DNA of 64,000 bases from the NCBI GenBank assembly GCA_943737045.1, contig CALSFV010000475.1:1-64000 (forward strand). The letters are read 5' to 3'. Numbering within the stretch: position 1 is the stretch's first letter; every line of letters begins with the position of its first letter. A program made the position numbers and the translations under genes. The notes under the pieces are model-generated. The model had not been told where the DNA came from, ran no database searches, and was given only the letters and a program-made list of their open reading frames with translations. This document shows, piece by piece, positions 24,621 to 35,364 of this stretch. This DNA comes from Parapristionchus giblindavisi (Eukaryota; Nematoda; Chromadorea; Rhabditida; Diplogasteridae).

Positions 24621-25359
24621 ATTGTAGCCTCGTGAAGTATTCAATGGAGTTATAAACCTTGATAATCGTCTAAAGTCTCGTATAGATGCATGGAGTGCAA
24701 CCTTAGCTCCAGTACAAATCCATCCTCTTATAATCAATATATGTAAAGATCTATCTAATATGAGTAAGACTATTCCTCATCTTGCTGATTATATGAGTCA
24801 AAGACCTAATGAAAGAATGATATTGGATAAACAATTGGATAAGGTTCGATCAATTATATGATAATCAATCGATATATGTAGAAGTTTAGGTTCCAATGAG
24901 TAGTACTATAAGGTCAAAGATTAAAGAATACAATGATTTCCGTGAAGGAAGAAGTGAATGGCCTCCATGTTATCCATCATCTTCTATTGTTCCACTTCTA
25001 CAGGTTATTCATTTTATCATTTATACTCTATATAATAGTTATATGATATAGATGGCTATGAATCAATCAATTGTATCATGTGCATTCCTTGGTTCTGATG
25101 CTGAATCATATGGATTTGGTCAATCATCTAATATGGATACTTCTCTTCCCAATGTCCTTAATAGTTAGTTGATGATATATGACTTATTGATTGATTGATT
25201 GATTGATTAGATGGTACAGTATTGGAAGGAGATCTACCAATGAGGAATATTCAACCAACTCCATCAACTAATACAATAGTGAAGACAAAAAGACGTACAA
25301 TGACTCCAGCTGAAATGGCCCCATTGAAGGAAAGACTTAATCAAATTTCTGCTGATTGA
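15076..25359 (+). CDS. zyg-9: XMAP215/ch-TOG microtubule polymerase ZYG-9
   Basis: Encodes 1418 aa, almost the length of C. elegans ZYG-9. It promotes microtubule growth at centrosomes and spindles, with a TACC partner. Three TOG arrays: residues ~10-228, ~280-520 and ~590-840. TOG1 and TOG2 share KDANINVNALAAKC and FKEKKP-LKDPL-ECIDA. The DDDDDE linker is near 555; a helical C-terminal region follows 1000. Exons: 15076-15264, 15475-15579, 15624-15713, 15765-15884, 15929-16108, 16341-16490, 16811-16936, 17007-17087, 17136-17218, 17295-17406, 17670-17834, 17943-18077, 18360-18440, 18662-18763, 18855-18902, 18947-19117, 19164-19235, 19285-19386, 19431-19499, 19556-19688, 19739-19836, 19906-20010, 22806-22965, 23103-23254, 23303-23368, 23416-23520, 23574-23714, 23790-23876, 23964-24083, 24145-24282, 24326-24408, 24460-24556, 24628-24843, 24890-25003, 25052-25163, 25211-25359. 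Intron 22 (2.8 kb) holds a minisatellite and a foldback. The start follows GATCAG|A, a possible trans-splice site. Confidence 0.93.
20005..20379 (+). repeat. Minisatellite copying the zyg-9 exon-22 donor (left block)
   Basis: Tandem units of about 34 or 26 bp, each containing AGATAGGGTACTGT, which is the last seven exon bases plus the intron start. Roughly twelve copies precede the foldback insertion; the array resumes at 22430. Confidence 0.9.
20851..21032. mobile_element. MITE nested in one arm of the foldback
   Basis: Terminal inverted repeats CATACGTG/CACGTATG are flanked by the perfect 8-bp duplication GATCGAAG (20843-20850 and 21033-21040). The matching position in the right arm (near 21970) has a single uninterrupted copy of that octamer. 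The interior is GC-rich with ACCCCCGATTTTTGCC-type repeats. Confidence 0.85.
21581..21618. repeat. Palindrome in foldback loop
   Basis: A perfect 20-bp palindrome (CCATGACCCC and its complement, 21590-21609) extended by ATTCGATTT/CAATCGAAT. It would form its own hairpin at the apex of the large foldback. Confidence 0.85.
22430..22672 (+). repeat. Minisatellite copying the zyg-9 exon-22 donor (right block)
   Basis: About seven more copies of the 34/26-bp unit seen at 20005-20379, mostly with GATAGGGTACTGT. The two blocks were one array before the foldback inserted. Confidence 0.9.
24572..24620 (+). repeat. (TTGA)n run before zyg-9 exon 33
   Basis: About twelve tandem TTGA units occupy most of a short intron, ending 8 nt before the 3' splice site. 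TTGAT fits the YTNAY branch-site consensus. Confidence 0.9.
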
Positions 25360-26261
25360 TTAATATATTATTTCCTCTTTCCTTTCTTGTATTTATCTGT
25401 CTCTTTCTATTTGTAGATTACCCTGCACTCTTTCATTTTTAGACATAATCGATTATTATCGATTGATTCTCACCACTCGCTACATCCATTCCGGTATTTT
25501 GAACTCGCGGAGTAAACTGCGTCATACACCATGGCATGAGAATATGGTATACGTTGTTGGGTGAACAGTACAACCACTTCGTACACCATCTTCTCATACC
25601 TTGGTGCACGATACGATTTACGCCTCGAGTCCAAAATATCGGTGCAATTACTAGTATTTTGTACTTTCTGGTTGTTCCTCTTTTTTTATATACGTGTAAT
25701 TTATGCTATCTTATATAATGTGCGCTAATGCAACCCAATGTGCATTATACGATATATTCTTTATATACAAATACCTCTATTACTATTCTTATATACTCAT
25801 TCATTCATTCTCATCAACTATTATATTCGTTCGTTTCATTTGTTATCAATCCTCCTTTTATATGAATTATCTTTTTATTTATACTACAGTAATTCATTAT
25901 ATATTGTATATTGTATATCTAAACTTCTTTGCTTTTATTGGTCATATGTGTGATTGTATATGGTGGCTAGAATCATATTACATAACGGGAGACTATAATT
26001 GCATTTTATGTATCTCCCGTTTTTATTTCCCGGTTGATGAGTAGAAATTGAGTGTGCTTGTTGAACCATACCATGAATAGATAGATAATCCAATATTATT
26101 GTAATATAAATGCATTATGAGCACCTTTTCATAATAAATAAATTTTTTACTTATCTGGATGTGTGATTTCTTTTGATTGTATGATACAACGGTTACATTT
26201 CCGTTATATATTTACACGTACATATGGTATATATGATGGTTAATATCTTATTCATTTGTAG
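25360..26261. other. Intergenic zyg-9 / thoc-1
   Basis: AT-rich spacer with a 152-bp palindromic element at 25491-25642. The last bases before the thoc-1 start form a good 3' splice site (CATTTGTAG). No other gene is visible; the frames at 25703-26044 are Tyr/Ile/Phe-rich without motifs. Confidence 0.6.
25491..25642. mobile_element. Short foldback / MITE-like palindrome
   Basis: The outer ends CCGGTATTTTGAACTCG and CGAGTCCAAAATATCGG are mirror copies. Further in, GCATGAGAATATGGTATACG pairs with CGTACACCATCTTCTCATAC. Nearly the whole element folds back. No clear target duplication was found. Confidence 0.65.
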
Positions 26262-29135
26262 ATGGAAAGTTTAATATCATTGGGTGATGTAGATGGTTTA
26301 CGACGATTATATGGAGAACGAAAAGAAGCTGGGTATGTATCATTTGAAATAGAGTTAATGTATATGATTTGAATTTGATTTCAGTGAAGATGATGAAGTA
26401 TTGAATGCATTAGTTGATAAAAGATTACGTGAACGAGCTATTTTAATAGGTGGAAATGGAGGAAATGAATTAATTGATCGTGCTAGAATATTATTCAATA
26501 CGGCTATACAAATGTCTATTAGTGGTATACTCATTAAATCATTATATTGATTGATTGATATATGTTTAGGTATGGCATCAAAGACTACCCCTATAGCAGT
26601 GATGACAGATCTATTCGATATATCTTGTATTGGCGTTTGTAAAGAACTATTCCCTTTATTAGAAGAGAAGATGGATCAACTGAAATTGGTTTCTTTATAT
26701 AATATTAATCCAACTAACCATATATCTATTATAGAAAACATTTGATGGTGTTAATAACAATTCCGTACTTCGTGTATGTAATGATGTACTTCGACGTCTA
26801 TCAAGATGTGTTGAAACTTCATTCTCTGGTTAGATATTATATTCCTTTGACTCATCATTCATTATGATAGTATATGATAGGTCGTATCAATCTCTTTCTA
26901 TCTCGATTCATGCCTCTAAATGAGAAGAGTGCACTCAATAGTGCTGGTCATTTCAACACTGCTAATATCACCAAGTTCGATACGGTATGTAGATGAATGA
27001 AGAGATGAAATAATAAAGAGTGGAATGAATTTATTTCAGTTAGAGATAGATCCATGTACATCACTCGTACCTGCAGATGAAGATGATGGAATAGATAAGA
27101 AGAATAAGTAATCAATAAATCATTGTATCAATTAATCAATCAATATATCTTTAAGAGAAGCAGTCCCAATAGACTATGCTCTTTATACTAAGTTCTGGCA
27201 GATTCAAATGTTTATGTCTAATCCTTCTATATGCTTTGATAAAGCACAATGGAAATTACTTCAAAGGGTACGGTATATATCGATTGATTAATCGATGAAT
27301 TATCATTGATATACTTTATAGGATACGAATGAAGTATTTGCATTATTAGCATCACATAAACTAGAGAAGAGTGGAGGATATGAAGAAGATGAGAAAGAAG
27401 GAATAAAGAAGAAAGATAATGATAATATAGTTGAGAATGAATACTATTTTGCTAAGTATCTAACTAATCCAAAGGTATCATTTCTATCTATATCATTCAT
27501 TTGATATCTTTATATATAAACTATATTATTTATAGCTTCTTCATCTTCAATTCAATGATGTTTCATTTCGTCGAACTTTTCTTCTTCAATGTCTCATTCT
27601 ATTCCAGGTTATCATATTTATCTATCACTTATCCATTATCCATTTATTCTCATTTTCAGTATTTGACTGCCGATGTGAAAATGAAGTCAAAGGTACAATT
27701 ACTATCAGAAGAGGATAGACAATGGGTCAAGGTAGATTCATTCGTCTTAACTCATGGAATAAAGTATTATGTTATCAGGATAAGGCTGATAAGGCTCATC
27801 AATTACTGAAAGATGTACCCCCTAGAGGAAGTGATTTCGCTAGATCTATTCAAGTATGTAGATGAATAGAATATACTATAATGAATAAGAATATTATAGG
27901 CGATATTGGCCAGAGAATCTAAATGGAATGAATGGAAGAATAAAGGATGTCCCAATCTACTTAGTGATGCTAAAGATGAACCTATCAAACAATTTAAGAA
28001 GTAATCATTTTATAGATATATTTATTTATTTGATGTTATGATATTATTGTTATTGATTGGATTTAAGAAGAGCCCGAACAGGATACGATCCTGATGCAAT
28101 TGATCTAGGGAATAATGATTTGACCAAGTTGTGGCAAGATGGTTCTGATATACTCGAATCATGTAAATCGAAGAAGAGGTATTGTTCATATTGTGATATA
28201 TGGTATAATATTGATTGATTTAGGAAGTTTGCACCGGAACTCATATCATTCTTGCAAGATCCCTTACTTGAAATGGATCCGGAACAGCAAATTGATGAAC
28301 AATACAAGTACGGTAGATATTATTGAATTGGAATACTGTAGTATGAGATTTATTGATTTGTTGTAGGAGGATTGGTGATAATGCATTCCAATGGAAAACT
28401 GGAAGATTGTTGTTATCAGCCAATAGTCTCCTTCTTGGTAAGATAATATTGATTGATTATTGATATTGATTTATTGATTGTAGGTGCTAATATGAACACA
28501 GTAACACATGATATGAGAGAGTTTCTTGAATCATCAATGTTGACAACAGCAAAGAGTATTCCTGAATTGAAAGAAGAAGTTGAGAAAGCAGAAGAAGGAA
28601 AGAAAGTGAAAGGGAAAGGGAATAAGAAAGAAAGGTATGAACATATTCAGATTATGATATCATCATTCTATTTATTATAGTAATGGAGATAGTATGAATG
28701 GAGATATGAAGAAAGATAAAAAGGATGAAGAAACAAGTCAAGAGGATGAAAATGAAGAAACATCTAAAGGAAATAATGGGGTTATTAATATATATCATCT
28801 TTCATTTTTGATATCTTGTTATTTGTAGAAACTTTACGATAAGATTATATATTTGATAGCAGAAGAGTTATTGGATGAAGCAGATGCTGTTATGTTATCT
28901 TTATCATTATCGAAGGAAAAGGCTATAGATATGGCTGATAGTGATAAGGTATCATATAGTCATATAATACATTATAGACCTATTGATATTGATGAATTTT
29001 GAGGATAAACTGGAGATATTAGAAGCACTATTATTGGATTGGTCAAATATGAATGATTCAAATGGATATAAGATGCGTGATCTACTATCATCATCGAAGA
29101 TTGATTGTCAAATACTTCAAGAATTCTGTAAATAA
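26262..29135 (+). CDS. thoc-1: THO complex subunit 1 (THOC1/HPR1)
   Basis: Nineteen exons encode 649 aa, matching the usual THOC1 length near 650. THOC1 is a scaffold of the THO/TREX complex, which packages nascent mRNA and links transcription to export. The family signature is residues ~143-170 (NLFLSRFMPLNEKSALN then FNTANITKFD). A second conserved block spans ~330-375 (EEDRQWVKDKAD, LLKDVPPRG, LARESKWNEWKNKGCP). A Lys/Glu-rich linker (~500-560) precedes a C-terminal helical block where a death domain is expected. Exons: 26262-26332, 26385-26524, 26570-26688, 26735-26828, 26881-26984, 27040-27107, 27156-27267, 27322-27474, 27536-27607, 27660-27731, 27779-27853, 27900-28000, 28068-28178, 28224-28307, 28367-28437, 28484-28634, 28681-28780, 28829-28948, 29004-29135. 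The ATG immediately follows TTTGTAG, so trans-splicing is likely. Confidence 0.9.
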
Positions 29136-29527
29136 TCTACGTTATCCTCTCTTTTTTGTTGTTTTTTTCAGTTTCTAATAATTTAGTAAGTAATAATGAA
29201 AAGTCTCAGGCTAATGTTGATAATGTTGCTAGGCAATGCAAATGAAATTTACAACTGAAATGTATTATTTAATATTTTTACATTATCATTATCGTTATCG
29301 ATTGATCAATATAATTGTTGGAATTGAACTTACGGGTTATTCTAGTGATGACTGTTATACAATATCTTGATGTGTTTCATTCATTCACATTTATTCTCAT
29401 AAATGAATAAATAATGTATTCATTCATTTTCATTTCTTGTTTATTCTCAAACATATTTAGTGTATGATACGCTATTATATTTATTCCATCCATCATTAGT
29501 ATCTATTATTTCATTAGTTGTTTATAG
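29136..29527. other. Short intergenic space thoc-1 / rrp-9
   Basis: 392 bp with no gene, ending in TTGTTTATAG right at the rrp-9 start. The spacing and acceptor are compatible with a downstream operon gene trans-spliced to a leader, though no polyadenylation or U-rich element was firmly identified. Confidence 0.5.
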
Positions 29528-32500
29528 ATGTCTTTTTTCTTGAGTGGCGATTCGGGTAAAGTAAAGAAAGGAGGAAAAAGACGAGGACCTCCTAGTAAAG
29601 TGGTATTGTTATCTTTATCCTATGATAATATACATAACCTCAATCATATTAATCTTTATTCCATATATAAAATATTAATCAAATGTATTGTATAACAATT
29701 GATAAGATCTTAGTCATAGATATATCGATTGATTGATTATAGAATGGAAAGATATCAGATGTTGGAGCAATCAAAAAACTACGAAGGAAAAATCGATTAG
29801 AAGAAGTTGAAGTATCAAGTGATGAAGATGATCTTAAGGTTAGTAGCATTGATCTTTGATCTTTGAACTTTGATCTCTGATCTTTCTTTTAGATTCAACC
29901 AGATGGAGATGTTATCTCTGATGGTGAAAGTGTACATGAAGATGCAAATGAGACAGCATTTAGAAAAGCTCAATCATTATTGAATTCATTGAAGAGTAGT
30001 GGAGATAATGATGATGAACAGGTATATCATATTGTCTATTCTAATATATAATGATCAATGTCCAATTATGATGCTTTGTCTACTTTCAATGTTTGCTTCC
30101 CCTGAAACAATTTGTTGTAATATATTATATGGCTTTATATTGATCTCTTGATGATGTAAATATGATATATTATAGATCAGTGATCGTCTTCGTGATCATG
30201 CAGCTGCATCAATGGGTCGATTACATCGTAAAGTAGCTGATATGATTGAAATGGATGATGATGATGAAGGGAAACATACTTTACATAGGTATAATAGAGT
30301 ATGAATGATTAGAATGAATTTAATGATTATAGATTCTCTGTTGTAAGTGTAGCTATCTCTCCATGTGGACGATATGTTGTGAGTGTTGGAAAAGAGAGCA
30401 ATATAGTGAAATGTAAGAGAATGAATGAATAGAGGAATAGATAAAGTAATGAATTATAGATGATATGGATAAGAATGAAGTAGTTGGGGTAATCAAAAGA
30501 GATAAGAGTATACCTGAAGAAGAAAGAAAAACACATGGAGGATGTGTATATGCTATTGCTATTTCTAATGATAATAAATATATTGTTAGTGGAGGAGTTG
30601 ATGCTATTCTCAAGGTATTCTATACATACAGAATGAATATTTAGAGTATTGATTATAGATCTGGGATTTCAATACTCTATCACATATAAAAGATCTACGT
30701 GGACATCGTTCCCCTATTACATCACTTGTATTTCGATTGAATTCACCTTATTTATTCTCATCTTCTCATGATCGAACTGTTAGAGTAAGTCATACTTTAC
30801 CATATATTACATCTATCCTTTCATATCTCACAACCAACAAATATATATTATATAATATTAATTTCAGTTATGGGATTGTGATCAATTAGGATTCGTAGAT
30901 TCAATGTTAGGTCATCAAGATGGTATTGTTGGTGTAGCTGCATTAAGTAGAGAAAGAGTTGTAACTGCTGGAGGACAAGATAGAACTGCGAGGATGTGGA
31001 AAGTAGCTGATGAAAGTCAATTGGTATATTAATTATTCTATTATATTCTATAGTATATACACAATGGTTCAACTTGAATTACTTATCAACTTACTTTAAT
31101 AATAATAATAATAATATCTTTATTATGCTGGTATATAATGAACAATACATAGGACACAAACAAGAAAAATGGTTGGATACATAATTTACTATGCCACAAC
31201 GGGGCAGCATAAGTATAGTAGTGGACATCGAAAAAGTTAAGAAGAGCTACATATAATTGATTTGATAGAATTACTAAACGATTTTGGATTAGGACATATA
31301 ATCGAGCTATTGGGAAGAGAGATACTTTCATTTTGAATGTTTTCTGTATCGAAGAATGTTTGAATATTAGTTGAATCATTTGGATGATTCATTCATATTT
31401 CTATTTCTATCTTATCAATAGTATAATTCATCTTCTTCCTTTCGAGGTATTCAACGGACCTCAGAATTGTCAAAGTATTGAATGTATTGCTATGATCAAT
31501 GAAGACCATTTCGTTACTGGATCTGCTGATGGGTAAGATATACAGATTACTGTACTACTAAATATTGATTGATTGATTGATTGATTCAGTTCATTGTGTA
31601 TATGGTCGATAATGAAGAAGAGACCAACGTGTATAGAGAATAAAGCTCATGGAGAGCATCCATCAGGAGAAGCACGATGGATTGTAAGTGATGGATACGG
31701 TAGATGTTGATTACGGTAGATATGATCAATCATGATGGATACGGTAGATGTTGATTACGGTAGATATGATCAATCATGATGGATACGGTAGATGTTGATT
31801 ACGGTAGATATGATCAATCATGATGGATACGGTAGATATGATCAATCATGATGGATACGGTAGATATGATCAATCATGATGGATACGGTAGATGTTGATT
31901 ACGGTAGATATGATCAATCATGATGGATACGGTAGATGTTGATTACGGTAGATATGATCAATCATGATGGATACGGTAGATGTTGATTACGGTAGATATG
32001 ATCAATCATGATGGATACGGTAGATGTTGATTACGGTAGATATGATCAATCATGATGGATACGGTAGATGTTGATTACGGTAGATATTATCAATCATTAC
32101 TCAGAGATTATATAAAAATCATAGATTATATAAATCATAGTAGGATCTATAACATTAAAAAGAGGATATACAAACTTTTTTTGGAATGAAAGGATGATTT
32201 TCGATTTGTGATGGTTGAGATTATAGTACAGAGAAGGAGATGAAGAGGGAGAGGGAGAGGGAGAGGGAGAGGGAGAGGTTGGAATAGATGAGTTTGTTCT
32301 TTTGCTCTTGTACTTCTTCCTATCATTGTTTATTCTCGTTCATTCATTCTATTTGATCTGCCAATCCTTAACTCTATCCATGTTCATTGAAGAGATTAAG
32401 AGAAGAAGAGATAAAGGAAGAGTATCATTCGAGATAGATGGAATACTTTGTCATGAAGGAATTGAGAAGATAGAGATTAAAGATGATATATGATGAACTT

Positions 32501-33444
32501 ACTATATGCATATAGATATAGTTTATATATCATGTTCCACCTCATGACATAGCTAGTAGACATTGTATTGAATTGGTTGAATGTATAGATGAATAAGGAT
32601 GAATAGATATGGATCTCGTTTGAATGAGATGAGTTGATAGATAGATTGAATTGATTCATTCATTCAGGTGTCCCTTTGTTGTGTTCCCTATACAGATCTA
32701 GTTATATCTGGATCCAATGATGGACAATTGAGATTATGGAAGATATCTGAAGATTATAAGAGTATTCAAGAGGTTTACTCTTATCAAGTGGTAATATTCA
32801 TTGTACTATAGTCATAGAATGTATAGATATGGATGAATGATCATGTCCTCATTCATTTCTTTTCATCATTCATATACACTATACTTATACTTTCTATTCT
32901 TGTCAATAGAGGACATAGACTATAAGAAGTAGATATTCATTCATATAAATAGAACGAATTGATTTGTTTAATGATCTATTTAATTACAGGATGGATTCAT
33001 TAATTCAATCGCATTTTGTCCTAAGACTCATCGAGTTGTATTGGGTGTTGGACAAGAACATAAGTTTGGAAGGTAAGAGATAATAGATGAAGAGAATATG
33101 TATGAGGTTGAAGAATGTCACTCTATAAACGATGAAGGATTAGGATAAGTAGTAATACCATACTATACCTCCATCCATCTTACTTCTCTATTTCATCTCT
33201 AACTCCATTCTTAGTCATTCTTTCCCTGTATTCTCTATTCTACTTCACTATGTCCTTCATATCCATTGAAGGTCTTGAAAGGATGAATCATGATATACTT
33301 GGATTTCTATCTCATGATATGTATACATATACTATCTAATATTACAGATGGTGGAAGGAGAGAGAAGCTCGTAATTCAGTAGTATTTCTTAAATTGAGAG
33401 GACTACCTCAATTACCATCGAATCTTGATCTAACCAATGTTTAA
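29528..33444 (+). CDS. rrp-9: U3 snoRNP WD-repeat protein RRP9 (U3-55K)
   Basis: Thirteen exons give 470 aa (human RRP9 is about 475). It binds the U3 snoRNA box B/C motif in the nucleolus and is needed for early 18S rRNA processing. The N-terminus is basic then acidic (KKGGKRRGPPSK, SSDEDD, MDDDDEG). WD40 blades fill ~135-440: SVAISPCGRYVVSVG, AIAISNDNKYIVSGG, DLRGHRSPITSLVF with SSSHDRTVRLWD, AGGQDRTARMWK, GSADGSLCIWS and ISGSNDGQLRLWK. The end VLGVGQEHKFGRWWKEREARN is diagnostic. Exons: 29528-29602, 29743-29838, 29893-30021, 30176-30288, 30333-30412, 30460-30614, 30659-30784, 30868-31023, 31447-31532, 31590-31683, 32668-32790, 32990-33072, 33348-33444. Intron 10 carries a 44-bp minisatellite. 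Confidence 0.92.
31092..31390 (-). mobile_element. Possible LINE 3' end fragment in rrp-9 intron
   Basis: Read on the minus strand, the segment ends in AATAAAGATATTATTATTATT, a tail like that of nematode non-LTR retrotransposons. It is preceded by an open frame containing YTYAAPLWHSK, loosely like the C-terminal region of LINE reverse transcriptases. The evidence is thin; a simple ATT microsatellite is the alternative. Confidence 0.3.
31690..32097 (+). repeat. 44-bp minisatellite in rrp-9 intron 10
   Basis: About ten units built from GATGGATACGGTAGAT, GTTGATTACGGTAGATAT and GATCAATCAT. Some units are a 28-bp short form lacking the middle block. TACGGTAGAT also occurs near the 5' ends of other introns in the window. 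Confidence 0.95.
32246..32279 (+). repeat. (GAGGGA)n purine tract
   Basis: Five to six GAGGGA units in rrp-9 intron 10. The reverse complement (TCCCTC) recurs in pyrimidine tracts elsewhere in the window. Confidence 0.9.
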
Positions 33445-33687
33445 TATCAATTGTATATGATTGATAACAAATGGAATAGAAGTAATGAATGTATTATCTA
33501 TTCTCTATATGTGAATTGATTTTCAATCTGACTATTCACTATTCATACCAACCATCTCTTTTGTTTGCACCCTTTTCTTCTATCTATTCAGAGAGAGGAG
33601 CATGAGTTTTCCGTATTCTTCCCATTTCCCTCTACCCTCACTCCATAAGGGCACCTCAGGGGTCTACCTCTTCACAATTCCTGTTCC

Positions 33688-33770
33688 CTCCCTCTCCCTC
33701 TCCCTCTCTCTCCCTCTCTCTCCCTCTCCCTCTCCCTCTCCCTCTCCCTCTCCCTCTCCCTCTCCCTATC
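33688..33770 (+). repeat. (TCTCCC)n microsatellite
   Basis: A nearly pure run of TCTCCC/TCCCTC units. Confidence 0.95.
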
Positions 33771-34773
33771 TCCTATTGTTATACTGTTCATTCTCCATCT
33801 TCACATTAGTTCATTGTTGATAGATATGACTATGAGTTGTTGAATCATTGTTATAGATTATGTATTATTTCTCGTTGTCCCTTCATCATCTTCTTCATCT
33901 TCTTCTAATCGTTTGATTCCCCTACACAGTGAGTCACTCAATCTATCCCCTTCCTCATTCTTTTCATTCGTTACGTTATTCATTATCATCATATTGTTTT
34001 CACATTTGTTGTTATCGATCGATTGATTGATTGAATTGAAGTAAAGAATATTATGAATTCTTTTGGTTGTCTTTATTAATAGAATAGAGAAGAACACGTT
34101 GTATAACGTGAATGGATTGACTATCCATTTACCTTTTATAATACTCCCTTCCCATCTCTCTCTCTATCTCTCTTCTATTCCCTTACCTTCATCTATTCTC
34201 TTCTATTCATCATCTCTTTTCATGTATTACATTTATTTTTCAATTACATTTATTAATTAATCTAATCAATCATCAATATGATCTATCTATCTATTCATTG
34301 TCTATTTCTTCATTTATCTCTAATCTCTTCATTTTTGTCATTTCTTTCATAATCATCCATTCCTTTATTTTTATTCATTTCTCGTTCCATTCCATATTTA
34401 TGAGCATTATCTTTTAGTCTTCTCTTCATCGATGAAATGGCTTCATTCTCATATCAATATATCAGTTATTAACATAATATAATACCATATCTTTTGCATT
34501 TAGTTCTCATCTTGCCACTTCTTAAATCATCAATGCCTTATAAAAACACATTTGAACCTAATATGTATTGACTTTTTGGTTTGTTTGAAATGAGCGCTTT
34601 CATCCTTACTTTCTTCTTACTATATTACTCTATTTGTATATCTATCTATCATCTTCTCATCTATTTCTCTATTTCTATATCTCTCCATCTCTTCATCTTA
34701 CTTCTTCTCACATTCCGTTGCTTCTTCTTCATGCGCTTGTCTTGTCTCGCAACATTCCCCTCTCTTTCTTACC

Positions 34774-34823
34774 ACTTCTCCCTCTCCCTCTCCCTCTCCT
34801 TCTCCCTCTCCTTCTCCTTCTCC

Positions 34824-34872
<49 letters not shown>

Positions 34873-34886
34873 CCTCCCTCCCTTAT
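34774..34886 (+). repeat. CT-rich low-complexity tract
   Basis: CTCCCT units grading into a pure (CT)n run and then (CCCT)n. Confidence 0.95.
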
Positions 34887-34992
34887 CTTTCTCTCTCTAT
34901 TCTTCATTTCAGGAGTGAATAGATAGTGAGGTCATACAGTTTCCCTTCTTCCATTCCTTCTTTTCATTGATTGATCGATCGATATTGTTATC

Positions 34993-35292
34993 ATGGAACC
35001 CAATAATCTTGTCGTAACAGGTAAACTTACAGAGTCTTCATAATGTTAATCCATAATAATCATATTTTTAGTATTATGTGCTCGTGGTTTGATGTTAAAA
35101 GGTCATACTGATCTGAATGTATCGACTACTATATGTCTTCAGGTATATTTATTGATTGTTTAATTAGTTATTGATTGTAATAATGTAAATACAGGGTAAA
35201 GGTTCACTTCGAAGTAAATGTTTAACAGAGAAAGTAGAAGGAACGACTGATATTCAATGGAATGAAAGCTGTGAATTGTATATATTTATATT

Positions 35293-35364
<72 letters not shown>

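Larger units (their letters stand above)
33445..34992. other. Intergenic, pyrimidine-rich upstream region of Rab11-FIP gene
   Basis: No gene is supported. Two long CT-rich tracts (33688-33770 and about 34775-34885) yield artificial Leu/Ser/Pro-rich frames. A few bases before the start at 34993 the sequence is TTGATTGATCGATCGATATTG, with no obvious acceptor AG. Confidence 0.6.

Noticed and set aside
33602..33820. Pro/Ser/Leu-repeat open frame
   Set aside because: It is a translation of a (TCTCCC)n microsatellite; the same holds for 34581-34922 and 57273-57599.
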